From NCBI RefSeq assembly GCF_017744655.1, contig NZ_JAGIAW010000001.1, positions 930,001 through 994,000 of the forward strand: 64,000 nucleotides of DNA, in the 5' to 3' direction. Source of the DNA: Devosia sp. (lineage in GTDB: Bacteria > Pseudomonadota > Alphaproteobacteria > Rhizobiales > Devosiaceae). Shown one piece after another: positions 43,956-53,821 of the stretch (positions are counted from its first letter, which is position 1; each line of letters begins with the position of its first letter). Position numbers and translations under genes: made by a program. The notes below the pieces were generated by a model, which had not been told where the DNA came from, ran no database searches, and saw nothing but the letters and a program-made list of their open reading frames with translations.

Positions 43956-44827
43956 CCGACACGGCGCCTCTTCTGATCGACAGCAAATGCGAATTGGGCG
44001 AAGGCCCGATCTGGCACGGCGAGCGCCAGCAGCTCTTCTGGTTCGATATCAACGAGCAGTCCCTGTTTGCCGCCAATGCGGAAGGCGAAATCGAGGAAAG
44101 CTGGCTCTTCAACGAGACGGTCGCGGCCGCAGCGATCATTGACCGCGACCGGCTGGCCATCGCCAGCGAGAACGGCCTGATCGAGTTTGACCTGCGCGTC
44201 GGCGGCATGAACCGTCTGCTGGACATCGAGCGCGAGATCCCGGCCAACCGTACCAATGATAGCCGCGTCCATCCGTCGGGCGCGTTCTGGATCGGTACCA
44301 TGGTTAAGGAAGAGGGGCCGAAGGACGGCTCGGTCTATCACTATCGTGCAGGCGAGCTCAAAAAGATCATCGAGAACGTCGCCATTCCCAATGCGACCTG
44401 TTTCTCGCCCGATGGCCGGATCGCCTATTGGACCGATACGCCGACCAAGAAAATCCTGAAATGCGCGACAGATCCCGAAACCGGTCTGCCGATTGGCGCG
44501 TGGGAATTGTTTGCTGACGTATCGGATCACCGCGGCTGGCCCGATGGCGCCGTGGTCGATAGCGAAGGCTATCTCTGGAATGCCCGCTGGGGCGGTAGCT
44601 GTGTCGTGCGCCACGCGCCGGATGGGTCGATCGACCGTATCATCGAAGTGCCGGTCAGCCAGGTCACCTGCCCCGCTTTTGGCGGCAAGGACCTCAAGAC
44701 GATGTTCATCACCACCGCCGCCAAGACGCTGACACCGGAACAGCTCGCCGCAGAAAAAGTGGCCGGTGGCGTCTTTGCCATCGAGGTCGACGTGCCCGGC
44801 CTCCCTGAAACTCCCATAAAGCTCTGA
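43952..44827 (+). CDS. SMP-30/gluconolactonase family sugar lactonase
   Basis: 291 residues of the six-bladed beta-propeller SMP-30 family. Metal Glu in CELGEGPIWHGERQQLFWFDI, NRTNDSRVHPSGAFWIGTM, NATCFSPDGRIAYWTDT and GWPDGAVVDSEGYLWNARWGG are the expected strands. In this operon it should hydrolyse galactono-lactone to galactonate. Coupled to dgoA by 4 bp. Confidence 0.92.
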   Translation: MTDTAPLLIDSKCELGEGPIWHGERQQLFWFDINEQSLFAANAEGEIEESWLFNETVAAAAIIDRDRLAIASENGLIEFDLRVGGMNRLLDIEREIPANRTNDSRVHPSGAFWIGTMVKEEGPKDGSVYHYRAGELKKIIENVAIPNATCFSPDGRIAYWTDTPTKKILKCATDPETGLPIGAWELFADVSDHRGWPDGAVVDSEGYLWNARWGGSCVVRHAPDGSIDRIIEVPVSQVTCPAFGGKDLKTMFITTAAKTLTPEQLAAEKVAGGVFAIEVDVPGLPETPIKL

Positions 44828-44836
44828 GCTTCTGCC

Positions 44837-46798
44837 ATGTCCATCAGTCCCGCCCTCGGCGTTTGCTACTATCCAGAACACTGGCCCGAAGAGTGGTGGG
44901 ACAAGGACGCGGCCCGCATGGCCGAAGTGGGCATCAAATATGTCCGCATCGGCGAATTCGCCTGGTCGCGGCTGGAGCCGATGCCGGGCAACCTCCAGCT
45001 CGGCTGGATGATCCGGGCCATGGACGTGCTTGGTAAGCATGGCCTCAAGGTCATTGTCGGCACGCCGACTGCGACTCCACCGCGCTGGATGGTCGACAAG
45101 CATCCGGACATGCTGGCGGTCGACGCGTGGGGGCAGCGCAAGGGTTTTGGCTCGCGCCGCCACTACGATTTCTCGCATCTGCCCTATCGCGAGGAATCGG
45201 CGCGGATCACGCAGATTCTTGCCGATGCGCTGAGCGATCATCCTGCGCTCGGTGGCTGGCAGACCGACAATGAATATGGCTGCCACGGAACGACCTATTC
45301 CTACTCGCCGGCCGCGCTGGAGGGTTTCCGGAAATGGCTCGCTGAGCGTTACGGATCGATCGAGGCGCTGAACGAAGCGTGGGGCAATGTGTTCTGGTCG
45401 ATGGAGTATAATCGCTTCGACCAGATCGAGCTGCCGAACCTCCTGGTTTGCGAGCCCAATCCGATCCACGACCTCGACTTCCGCCGCTATTCCTCGGATC
45501 AAGTCAGCGCCTTCAACAAGGTGCAGTACGATATCCTGAAGACCAAGCGACCGGACTTGCCGGTCATCCATAATTTCATGAGCCGGTATACCGAGTTCGA
45601 CCACTACGACCTCGCCGAAACGCTCGATGTCGCGAGCTGGGACTCTTACCCCATCGGCCATCTCGCGGTCAGCGACGAGAGCGAAGACCTGAAGCGCCAG
45701 TACATGCGCCAGGGCGATCCGGACAATGCGGCCTTTCATCATGATCTCTATCGCACGGTTGGCCACGGCCGCTGGTGGGTGATGGAGCAGCAGCCAGGGC
45801 CGGTGAACTGGGGGAATTTCAACCCCGATCCGCTGCCGGGCATGGCACGCCTTTGGGCCTGGGAAGCCTTTGCGCATGGCGCGGAGGTCGTTTCCTACTT
45901 CCGCTGGCGGCAGGCGCCGTTCGCCCAGGAGCAGATGCATGCTGGCTTATTGCGGCCAGACAGTGAACCGGCTCCGGCCTATGGCGAAGCAAGCCAGGTC
46001 GCCGAGGAACTCAAGCTCACCGGCCTCGATGGTCCGGTGGGCAAGGCGCGCGTGGCGCTGGTCTTCGACTATGACAGCGAATGGGCCTGGGAGGTGCAAC
46101 CGCAGGCTCAGGGCTTCAAGCACGGCGCCCATGTGCGTGACATCTATGCCGCCTTCCGCAAGCACGGCGTCGACATCGATATCCTGTCGCCCAAGACCAA
46201 GAGCTTTGCCGGATACGACATCGTCGCTATCCCGGCTCTCTTTACCTGGACCGACGAACTGCGCGAGGCCGTGGCCAGCTTTGAAGGTCATCTGCTGATC
46301 GGACCGCGTTCGGGATCGAAAACCAAGAATTTCTCCATTCCCGCCCGCCTCGGCCCGGACCTGTCCCCCAACCTGCTCGATGCACGCGTGACGCGGGTGG
46401 ACAGTATTCCCGCCCATGTTTCGGTCACCGTGAAGGGCGGCGGTTCGACGCGCCTCTGGCGCGAAAAGGTCGAGACGCGTGGCGAAGTGGTGATGGAAGA
46501 CAATGAAGGCGTGCCGGTGCTGATTTCGCAGGGGAAGCTGTTCTACCTGACCGCCAGCGGCGACCGGGCGCTGATGCAGCGCATTGCCGACTACCTCATT
46601 GCCGAGGCCGACCTGCCGATCCTCAGCTTGCCGGCCGGCGTTCGTGCCCGCAGCCGCGGCGGCTACCGCATCTATGTGAACTATTCGGCAAGCGGGGCGA
46701 CTTTGACGCCGGCTGACGACGAAAGCGACTATGTGATTGGCGGCGCGGACGTACCGGCCGCTGGTGTCACCGTGGCAAAACTCGCCACGGCCGGCTAA
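44837..46798 (+). CDS. Beta-galactosidase, glycoside hydrolase family 42
   Basis: 653 residues. ALGVCYYPEHWPEEWW start, acid/base Glu in WQTDNEYGCHGT and nucleophile Glu in VMEQQPGPVNW match GH42; the trimerisation and C-terminal beta domains follow. No signal peptide, so it acts on imported beta-galactosides. Released galactose would feed the lactonase, dehydratase, dgoK and dgoA route. It starts 9 bp after the lactonase stop; its end overlaps the convergent comEC gene by 32 bp. No sugar transporter or galactose dehydrogenase is in the cluster. Confidence 0.95.
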   Translation: MSISPALGVCYYPEHWPEEWWDKDAARMAEVGIKYVRIGEFAWSRLEPMPGNLQLGWMIRAMDVLGKHGLKVIVGTPTATPPRWMVDKHPDMLAVDAWGQRKGFGSRRHYDFSHLPYREESARITQILADALSDHPALGGWQTDNEYGCHGTTYSYSPAALEGFRKWLAERYGSIEALNEAWGNVFWSMEYNRFDQIELPNLLVCEPNPIHDLDFRRYSSDQVSAFNKVQYDILKTKRPDLPVIHNFMSRYTEFDHYDLAETLDVASWDSYPIGHLAVSDESEDLKRQYMRQGDPDNAAFHHDLYRTVGHGRWWVMEQQPGPVNWGNFNPDPLPGMARLWAWEAFAHGAEVVSYFRWRQAPFAQEQMHAGLLRPDSEPAPAYGEASQVAEELKLTGLDGPVGKARVALVFDYDSEWAWEVQPQAQGFKHGAHVRDIYAAFRKHGVDIDILSPKTKSFAGYDIVAIPALFTWTDELREAVASFEGHLLIGPRSGSKTKNFSIPARLGPDLSPNLLDARVTRVDSIPAHVSVTVKGGGSTRLWREKVETRGEVVMEDNEGVPVLISQGKLFYLTASGDRALMQRIADYLIAEADLPILSLPAGVRARSRGGYRIYVNYSASGATLTPADDESDYVIGGADVPAAGVTVAKLATAG

Positions 46799-48869
46799 GT
46801 GTTTCTATCGCCGGGTGGATTTCGAACCGCCCGGCTGTTTCGTCCCAGCGGAGCCATTGGACACCGCCGCGCTGCAGATCCCGGGCGGTGATGATCTGGC
46901 CCGAGGCGCCGCAGCCCTGGGGCGCCGAAATGCGGGCGATGATCAAATTGTTTCCGTAGCAATCTTCAGCGAAGGCGGCGGCGTTGCGGATGACCGCGAT
47001 GCTGAACTGGTCCGTCTTCACGATGCAGCCGAGACTATCGCAGTGGGTGCCCGAATGCGTTGGGGCGATCTCGGTCTGATAGTATTGGCTCCAGACGTCG
47101 ACGGCGAAGCTGCCGGTCCGGCCGGTGACGAGACCCATGCCCGTCCCATCGCGGACGGCAACGGCCTGGGTCGTATCAGCGACAAGCACATCAGGCCGAG
47201 GGGCGAAGCCGAACAGCAGGATGATGGGGAGCAGCATGGCTGGAGCCAGAAGGCGCCAGCGGCCTTCGATGAAGGCGAACCAAGCGAGCGTCGCTAGACC
47301 AGCCAGCAGCGTCCACCCGGCGAGAATTGGATTGCCGGTGAGGCTGGCGCTCCAGCCCGCGACCAGTTCGGCAACATCGACCATGCGGTCGATGTTCCAG
47401 CCCATCAGCTTGAGGAACGGGCCGTCGAGGCCGAATGGCATGGCCAGAATGGCGAGGACACCGAACCACATGATGAGGCTGACAAAGGGCAGCGCCAGCA
47501 CGTTGCCGAGGACGCCGAGCGGCGCTGTCTGCTGGAAGTGATAGGCGGAGAAGAGGAGCGTGGCGGCGCCGGCCACAAAACTTGTCCAGGCTGTTGCCGA
47601 AACGAAGCGTAACGCGCGTTCGACACTTCCGCCCGTTGCCGGCGGTGACAGGCGCGGCAGTTCGTAGATGCCGATAAGCGCGACCACGGCGGCAAAAGAG
47701 AGCTGGAAGCTGGCGCGGAAGATGCTGGCCGGATCGATGAGGATGATCACCAGAGCGGCGATAGCGACATTGCGCATGGTCAGGGCACGGCGGCCTGCGA
47801 GAACTGCGCCGAAGATCAAGGCGAGCATGAGGGTGGAGCGGAAGGCGGGGACATTGTCCATGCCGCCGGCGAGGAGCAGGTAGCTGAAGGCGGCTGAGAG
47901 ACCGGCGATGGCGGCGATCTGTTTGTTGGGCCAGGTCAGCGTCATCGGGAAGCAGACGAGAGCCAGGCGCAGGAGCCAGAAAATGCCGCCGGCGACGATC
48001 GACAGGTGGAGGCCGGAGATCGAATAGACGTGGGCGAGACCGGAGGCGGCCATGACATCGCGGGTTTCGTCGCTGATAGCGCTCTGGTCGCCCATCATCA
48101 TGGCGCGACCGATCGCGGCACTGGCGCCTTCCAAGGCAAGATCGATGCGTTGGCCGATGTGGTTGCGGAGCGCCTGCACGCGGCGCGCGAGGTCGCTGTC
48201 ATCGCCTTGGGCGACGATTTCAACCGCGCCGATGGCGTTACCGTAGGCGCCGATACCGGAGAAATAGGCGTGGAACTGGCTGTCGAAGGCACCGGGCAGA
48301 ATGGGGCCAGGAACGGAGGCGAGCCTTATCCTTGCTTCGATCCAGTCGCCGACTTCGACTCGTGGCTCACCAGGGAGAAGGATGCGGGCACGGCGGATCG
48401 GCAGTTCGCGGGCACCGTCCATTGGGGTCATGGCAGACAGGACAGCGCGGATACCGTTGGCGTCGGCGGACAGGACTTCATCGACGCGGGCCGAATAGGT
48501 GCCGTAGGCGGGCACTGACAGCATGGGTGTGCCGAAGGCCAGACCATGCAGGGCGAGGAGGCAGAAACCGAGCCAGGCAGCGAACAACTGGATTGCCACG
48601 CGCCGGCCGGTGAGCGAGTGCGTCAGCATTGCCAGTAACAGGCATCCCGTAACGCAAAGCGAACCGATGATGAAATGAAAGGCCTCAGGTTCGACTGGTA
48701 GCAGGGCATAGGCGACGAGGCCGGCGATGAGGCTGAAGGGCAAGAGGACGAAGAGGCGGCGTTGTTCGGCGGCGTCGGTGATGGCCAGTCGAAGAGATCG
48801 CGAGGCGACTGACGGCCATGCCACGATTGACCAGGGGCGCGGGCGTGCGATGGCCGGCCCCCCCAGCAC
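46767..48869 (-). CDS. comEC: ComEC/Rec2 DNA-uptake channel protein
   Basis: About 700 residues. I take GTG 48869, which has AGAGGGG before it; a longer frame starts at 48902. An N-terminal membrane pair, a DUF4131/OB-like segment with GDWIEARIRL, then the competence domain of about eight helices with MMMGDQSAISDETRDVMAASGLAH in parts, SGLHLSIVAG and RSTLMLALIFGAVLAG. A C-terminal extracytoplasmic region with Cys residues follows, without a clear metallo-beta-lactamase domain. It imports single-stranded DNA; dprA is also in this window. Confidence 0.92.
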   Translation of the reverse strand: MLGGPAIARPRPWSIVAWPSVASRSLRLAITDAAEQRRLFVLLPFSLIAGLVAYALLPVEPEAFHFIIGSLCVTGCLLLAMLTHSLTGRRVAIQLFAAWLGFCLLALHGLAFGTPMLSVPAYGTYSARVDEVLSADANGIRAVLSAMTPMDGARELPIRRARILLPGEPRVEVGDWIEARIRLASVPGPILPGAFDSQFHAYFSGIGAYGNAIGAVEIVAQGDDSDLARRVQALRNHIGQRIDLALEGASAAIGRAMMMGDQSAISDETRDVMAASGLAHVYSISGLHLSIVAGGIFWLLRLALVCFPMTLTWPNKQIAAIAGLSAAFSYLLLAGGMDNVPAFRSTLMLALIFGAVLAGRRALTMRNVAIAALVIILIDPASIFRASFQLSFAAVVALIGIYELPRLSPPATGGSVERALRFVSATAWTSFVAGAATLLFSAYHFQQTAPLGVLGNVLALPFVSLIMWFGVLAILAMPFGLDGPFLKLMGWNIDRMVDVAELVAGWSASLTGNPILAGWTLLAGLATLAWFAFIEGRWRLLAPAMLLPIILLFGFAPRPDVLVADTTQAVAVRDGTGMGLVTGRTGSFAVDVWSQYYQTEIAPTHSGTHCDSLGCIVKTDQFSIAVIRNAAAFAEDCYGNNLIIARISAPQGCGASGQIITARDLQRGGVQWLRWDETAGRFEIHPAIETLSRPWRVLPR

Positions 48870-48979
48870 AATTTCCCCTCTAGCAGCCCCCTGCCCCTGC
48901 ACTGCGCACCCCTGCCCTTGCGCTCAAGCCCGCCTATGCTACACACGGCCCGAAATTCCCTCAATTCGTTCCGGTTATC

Positions 48980-50392
48980 ATGTCCCAGGTTGTTACTCGC
49001 TTTGCCCCTTCCCCTACCGGGTACCTGCATATCGGCGGCGCCCGTACGGCCCTGTTCAGTTGGGCCTATGCCCAGAACAAGGGCGGCAAGATGCTGCTGC
49101 GCATCGAGGACACTGATCGCGAACGTTCGACCGAAGCTGCCGTTGTTGCCCTGATCGACGGGCTCAAGTGGCTGGGCCTTGACTGGGAAGGTGATCCGAT
49201 CAGCCAGTTTGCCCGCGCCTCGCGCCACGCCGAGGTTGCCCATGAGCTGGTGAAGATGGGGCACGCCTATTATTGCTATTGCTCGCCGGAAGAGCTGGAC
49301 CAGATGCGCGAAGAAGCCCGCGCTGCCGGCAAGCCGCCGCGCTATAACGGTTTCTGGCGTGATCGCGACCCGAAGGAAGCGCCCGCTGGCATTTCGCCTG
49401 TTATCCGCATCAAGGCTCCGCTGAGCGGCGAGATCGTGGTCAATGACCACGTGCAGGGCAAGGTCGTGTTCAAGACCGAGAACCTCGACGACTTCATCAT
49501 CCTGCGCTCAGACGGGACGCCGACCTATATGCATGCCGTGGTGGTCGATGATCACGATATGGGCGTCACCCACATCATCCGCGGCGACGACCACCTGACC
49601 AATGCCGCGCGCCAGATCATCATCTACAATGCCATGGGGTGGACCGTGCCGGAGATGGCGCATATTCCGCTGATCCATGGTCCGGATGGTGCCAAGCTTT
49701 CCAAGCGCCACGGTGCGCTCGGCGTCGAGGCCTATCGCCAGATGGGCTACCTCCCGGCAGCGCTGCGCAACTATCTTGCCCGCCTCGGCTGGAGCCATGG
49801 CGACGAGGAAATCTTCTCGACCGAGCAGATGGTGGAGTGGTTCAGCCTCGAAGCCCTCAACAAGGGCGCGGCGCGTTTCGACTTCGTCAAGCTTGAGAAC
49901 ATCAACGGCCACTATATCCGCGAAGCAGACCCGACCTATCTCTACAACGTCATGATCGATACGGCCAAGGAAGTGGGCCGCGACGAGGACGCAAAGGGCC
50001 TGATGGCGAACCACAACACGGTGCTCGCCGCCCTGCCCGAACTGCAGCCGCGCGCCAAGACGGTGCTGGAACTGATCGACCTCGCGCAGTTCATCTATGC
50101 CCTGCGCCCGATCACGCCGGACGCTGCCGCGGCGGCCCTGCTGACGCCGGAAGCCAAGGTGGTTCTTGCCGGTATTGCCGAAACGTTAGGGGGCCTTGCC
50201 GATTGGTCAGTGCCGGCCATCGATGCGGCCATGCGCGAACTGGCCGAAGCCAAGGGCCTCAAGCTCGGAAAGCTCGCCCAACCGCTGCGCGCAGCCCTTA
50301 CGGGGCGCACGGTTTCGCCGGGAATCTTCGAGGTCATGGTGCTTATCGGCCGTGAAGAATCGATGGCACGATTGAGTGACCAAATCGCTTAA
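48980..50392 (+). CDS. gltX: Glutamyl-tRNA synthetase
   Basis: 470 residues. Class I motifs HIGH-like [10 protein letters not shown] and KMSKS-like KLSKRHG, with the [11 protein letters not shown] insertion and the C-terminal anticodon-binding helices. In organisms using GatCAB (gatABC are in this window) a GltX often also charges tRNA(Gln) with Glu. It is divergent from comEC and followed by gltA, the usual rhizobial order. Confidence 0.97.
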   Translation: MSQVVTRFAPSPTGYLHIGGARTALFSWAYAQNKGGKMLLRIEDTDRERSTEAAVVALIDGLKWLGLDWEGDPISQFARASRHAEVAHELVKMGHAYYCYCSPEELDQMREEARAAGKPPRYNGFWRDRDPKEAPAGISPVIRIKAPLSGEIVVNDHVQGKVVFKTENLDDFIILRSDGTPTYMHAVVVDDHDMGVTHIIRGDDHLTNAARQIIIYNAMGWTVPEMAHIPLIHGPDGAKLSKRHGALGVEAYRQMGYLPAALRNYLARLGWSHGDEEIFSTEQMVEWFSLEALNKGAARFDFVKLENINGHYIREADPTYLYNVMIDTAKEVGRDEDAKGLMANHNTVLAALPELQPRAKTVLELIDLAQFIYALRPITPDAAAAALLTPEAKVVLAGIAETLGGLADWSVPAIDAAMRELAEAKGLKLGKLAQPLRAALTGRTVSPGIFEVMVLIGREESMARLSDQIA

Positions 50393-50546
50393 CGAGCGGG
50401 TAGGCAGAGGGTAACCTCTGCTTACCTATCGGTTGCCTCGGCGGGGCAAAAACTGATACCTCTGCGGGCATCAATCGGCACCGCTGGAGGTGCTGCCCCG
50501 CTCCACTTCCCTCCCCTCGGAGCGCGGGCAAAACGAGGAGAGCTCA

Positions 50547-51836
50547 ATGACCGATAAAGTCGCCAAACTCATCGTCGGAGACCAGACCGTCGAATTTCCA
50601 ATCCTGAGCGGAACCGTGGGTCCGGATGTCGTCGACATCCGCTCACTCTACGCCAAGACTGGACTGTTCACCTACGATCCGGGCTTTACCTCGACGGCAG
50701 CCTGCGACAGCGCCATCACCTATATCGACGGCGACAAGGGCGAACTCCTCTATCGGGGCTACCCGATCGAACAGCTCGCGGAAAAGTCCAACTATCTCGA
50801 AGTCTGCTACCTGCTGCTCTACGGCAATCTGCCGACAAAGGCGCAGTTCAAGGAATTCGAAGAGCTGGTGACCAAGCACACCATGGTGCACGAGCAGATG
50901 CACTACTTCTATCGCGGCTTCCGTCGCGATGCGCATCCGATGGCTGTGATGACCGGCGTCGTCGGTGCTATGGCCGCGTTCTACCACGACTCGACCGATA
51001 TCAACGATCCGCAGCAGCGGGAGATCGCCTCGATCCGCATGATCGCCAAGATCCCGACGCTCGCGGCAATGGCCTACAAGTACTCGATCGGCCAGCCGTT
51101 CGTGTATCCGCGCAACGATCTCGACTATGCGTCGAACTTCCTTCACATGTGCTTCTCGGTGCCGGCGGAAGAATACAAGGTGAACCCGGAAATCGCTCGC
51201 GCGATGGACTTGATATTCACCCTCCATGCCGATCACGAACAGAACGCCTCGACCTCGACCGTCCGCCTCTCCGGCTCGTCCGACGCCAACCCGTTCGCCT
51301 GTATCGCCGCAGGCGTTGCCTGCCTCTGGGGCCCCGCCCATGGCGGCGCCAACGAAGCCGCGCTCAACATGCTGCGTGAAATCGGCACGGTTGATCGCAT
51401 TCCGGAATATATTGCCCGCGCCAAGGACAAGAACGATCCGTTCCGCCTGATGGGCTTTGGTCACCGCGTCTACAAGAACTACGATCCGCGCGCCAAGGTG
51501 ATGCAGGAAACTGCAAACCGCGTGCTGGATCTGCTCGGCGTCGAAAACAACCCGACGCTGCAAGTTGCCAAGGAACTTGAGCGCATCGCGCTGTCGGACC
51601 CGTACTTCGTCGATCGCAAGCTCTATCCGAACGTCGACTTCTATTCGGGCGTCATCCTCGACGCGATCGGCTTCCCGACCTCGATGTTCACCGTGCTCTT
51701 CGCTGTCGCCCGCACTGTTGGCTGGATCAGCCAGTGGAAGGAAATGATCGGCGACCCGCAAAAGAAGATCGGGCGTCCGCGCCAGCTCTACAATGGCTCG
51801 GTGGCCCGCGATTATTCCGAGATCGGCGCCCGCTAA
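50547..51836 (+). CDS. gltA: Citrate synthase
   Basis: 429 residues from ATG 50547 (GAGGAGAG upstream). Type II hexameric form: N-terminal beta region, catalytic His in [24 protein letters not shown] and the downstream Asp/Arg region [13 protein letters not shown]. It makes citrate from oxaloacetate and acetyl-CoA. The 154-bp space after gltX holds its leader. Confidence 0.97.
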   Translation: MTDKVAKLIVGDQTVEFPILSGTVGPDVVDIRSLYAKTGLFTYDPGFTSTAACDSAITYIDGDKGELLYRGYPIEQLAEKSNYLEVCYLLLYGNLPTKAQFKEFEELVTKHTMVHEQMHYFYRGFRRDAHPMAVMTGVVGAMAAFYHDSTDINDPQQREIASIRMIAKIPTLAAMAYKYSIGQPFVYPRNDLDYASNFLHMCFSVPAEEYKVNPEIARAMDLIFTLHADHEQNASTSTVRLSGSSDANPFACIAAGVACLWGPAHGGANEAALNMLREIGTVDRIPEYIARAKDKNDPFRLMGFGHRVYKNYDPRAKVMQETANRVLDLLGVENNPTLQVAKELERIALSDPYFVDRKLYPNVDFYSGVILDAIGFPTSMFTVLFAVARTVGWISQWKEMIGDPQKKIGRPRQLYNGSVARDYSEIGAR

Positions 51837-51854
51837 TCTCAGCGTCGAAATGAA

Positions 51855-51878
51855 ATGGCCCCGCCTTGGCGGGGTCAT
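51855..51878 (+). terminator. gltA terminator at the convergent gltA/lpxB junction
   Basis: ATGGCCCCGCC-tt-GGCGGGGTCAT, 10 or more pairs with one G-U and a minimal loop, followed by TGCTATTTTT. It lies between the gltA stop and the lpxB stop and may act on both strands. Confidence 0.85.
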
Positions 51879-51880
51879 TG

Positions 51881-53011
51881 CTATTTTTCGGCCTTGTATC
51901 GCAGAATTCGTTCGGCGGGGTCGATCCGCGGATCTTCGACAGTACCCGCTTCCATGAGTCGACGTATCTTTGCGAAGCCCTCAACCTGTGCCTGCAGCGT
52001 GTCGTCGCTATCCAAGAGCGCGCTGGCTGCGGAGACGAGCTCTTCAACGTCCGGCTCAAGCTGAAGGATTTCGGGCACGACGGCCTGATCCAGCAGAATG
52101 TTGGGCAACGAAGCGAACTTGACTTTGTATTTGACCCAAAGCTTGGCCTGTCGCCTTTCGGCAACGTAGGTCGTCACCATCGGCACGCCCGCAAGAGCCA
52201 GCTCCAGCGTTACAGTGCCGGTAACCGCGACTGCGGCGACTGCGCCGGCCATGGCAGACGCCTTGCGCTCTTCGCCGGAGATAACGTCCACTTTGACCGG
52301 CCAATCCGCCACCCTCTGCTTGAGGTTGGCTTCCAGACGGCGTGGCGTTGGCAGGATGAAACCCGTGACCTTGGGATGGGCAGCCAGCCGCTCGGCAACG
52401 ACCCGCATGAAAGGCAAATGACGCCCCAATTCCCCGTCGCGACTACCGGGGAGCAGGAGAAGCGGACCATGCTCCGGAATGGCCTTCCTGAACGCCATGC
52501 TGTTGACGGCGGGATGTCCAATGTAGTGGGTTTCCGGGCCGGAAACGCTGCGCATGAAGGCCGGCTCGAAGGGCAGAACCGCCATGACTTCGCGGAAATG
52601 GGGCTTGAGATGCGTTGCGCGCTCCGGCTTCCAGGCCCAAGCGGCCGGCGCCACGCAGAGAAGCACCGGAATGTCTGGAGCGGCCTTGTAGACCTGCTTG
52701 GCGACGATTTCGGAGAAGACCTGCGAATCCACCATCACCGCCACATCGGGGCGCGTCTTGATGATTTTTTGCGCCACCTGGCGCGCGCGCCAGAGGAGCT
52801 TGGGCAGCCGAGGTAGCACATCGGCCCATCCCATGACCGACAGCTCGTTCATATCAAAGAGCGACCTGACCCCGACGACAGACAATGCCTCGCCGCCGAC
52901 GCCGCTTGCTTCGACAGGGACGCGCTCACTCAGACGGCGAACCAGTTCAGCAGCGATACGATCACCTGAAGGCTCACCGGCCAGAATGAAAAGCCGCAGC
53001 GGGGTCGCCAC
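51881..53011 (-). CDS. lpxB: Lipid-A-disaccharide synthase
   Basis: 376 residues. LFILAGEPSGDRIAAELVRRL, GVGGEAL, SQVFSEIVAKQVYKAAPDIPVL-like region and LLLPGSRDGELGRHLPFM match LpxB (GT19). It joins UDP-diacylglucosamine and lipid X. The GTG start immediately follows the lpxA stop, with no gene between, although many rhizobia carry lpxI there. Confidence 0.95.
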   Translation of the reverse strand: MATPLRLFILAGEPSGDRIAAELVRRLSERVPVEASGVGGEALSVVGVRSLFDMNELSVMGWADVLPRLPKLLWRARQVAQKIIKTRPDVAVMVDSQVFSEIVAKQVYKAAPDIPVLLCVAPAAWAWKPERATHLKPHFREVMAVLPFEPAFMRSVSGPETHYIGHPAVNSMAFRKAIPEHGPLLLLPGSRDGELGRHLPFMRVVAERLAAHPKVTGFILPTPRRLEANLKQRVADWPVKVDVISGEERKASAMAGAVAAVAVTGTVTLELALAGVPMVTTYVAERRQAKLWVKYKVKFASLPNILLDQAVVPEILQLEPDVEELVSAASALLDSDDTLQAQVEGFAKIRRLMEAGTVEDPRIDPAERILRYKAEK

Positions 53012-53821
53012 CTACTCCTCGTCCGCCTCAGGACGCGGCAGGCAAAGTGGCCGATCCTTGGCGCCACCAATGAAAGCTACGACGTCCTGAACGAGGGTTG
53101 CGTCCTTGAACATGACGGCAGCGTCGTCGACGCGCTCGCGCAAGGTTCCTTCGCTCGAAAAGATCATGCGATAGGCCGCGCGTAGCGAATGAATGGCATC
53201 GCGATCGAAACCGGAACGCTTCAGGCCCACGAGGTTGAGGCCTGCCAGGCGCGCACGATTGCCAAGTGCCATGCCATAGGGAATGACGTCGGCATCGATC
53301 ATGCTTTGAGCGCCGATGAAGGCGTGATTGCCGATGCGGACAAACTGGTGCACACCGCAAAGGCCGCCGAAACGAACGTAATCCCCGATGACGGCATGGC
53401 CGGCGATGCCGACATAATTCGCCAGGACCACGTTGTTGCCAACCTGCGCGTCATGCGCAACATGGCTGCAGGCCATCAGTAGGCAGTCATTGCCGATCTT
53501 GGTCAGCATGCCGCCGCCCTCGGTGCCCGGATTGATAGTCACCGATTCGCGAATGGTACAGCGTTCACCGATTTCGACGCGCGATGCTTCGCCGTGGAAT
53601 TTCAGGTCCTGGGGCTGATGACCGACCGAGGCAAAGGGGAAAATCCTGGTGCCGGCGCCGATGGTCGTGTGGCCTTCGACAACCGCGTGGGAAATCAGCT
53701 CCACGTTGTCATGCAAGACCACATGTTCGCCCACGATGCAGTAAGGGCCAATCTTGACACCGGCCCCGAACCGCGCGCCGGCTGCGACAATCGCTGTCGG
53801 ATGAACAACGATTTCGTTCAC
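53012..53821 (-). CDS. lpxA: UDP-N-acetylglucosamine acyltransferase
   Basis: 269 residues of left-handed beta-helix hexapeptide repeats (HPTAIVAAGARFGAGVKIG, and so on) with the LpxA catalytic His in MACSHVAHDAQVGN and a C-terminal helical part with GLNLVGLKRSGF. It begins lipid A synthesis by 3-O-acylation of UDP-GlcNAc. The GTG start overlaps the fabZ stop by 4 bp. Confidence 0.96.
   Translation of the reverse strand: MNEIVVHPTAIVAAGARFGAGVKIGPYCIVGEHVVLHDNVELISHAVVEGHTTIGAGTRIFPFASVGHQPQDLKFHGEASRVEIGERCTIRESVTINPGTEGGGMLTKIGNDCLLMACSHVAHDAQVGNNVVLANYVGIAGHAVIGDYVRFGGLCGVHQFVRIGNHAFIGAQSMIDADVIPYGMALGNRARLAGLNLVGLKRSGFDRDAIHSLRAAYRMIFSSEGTLRERVDDAAVMFKDATLVQDVVAFIGGAKDRPLCLPRPEADEE

Noticed and set aside
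43931..45940. 669-codon open frame on the minus strand
   Set aside because: Antisense to the lactonase and GH42 genes, both of which have clear family motifs; high GC at third positions makes long antisense frames common.
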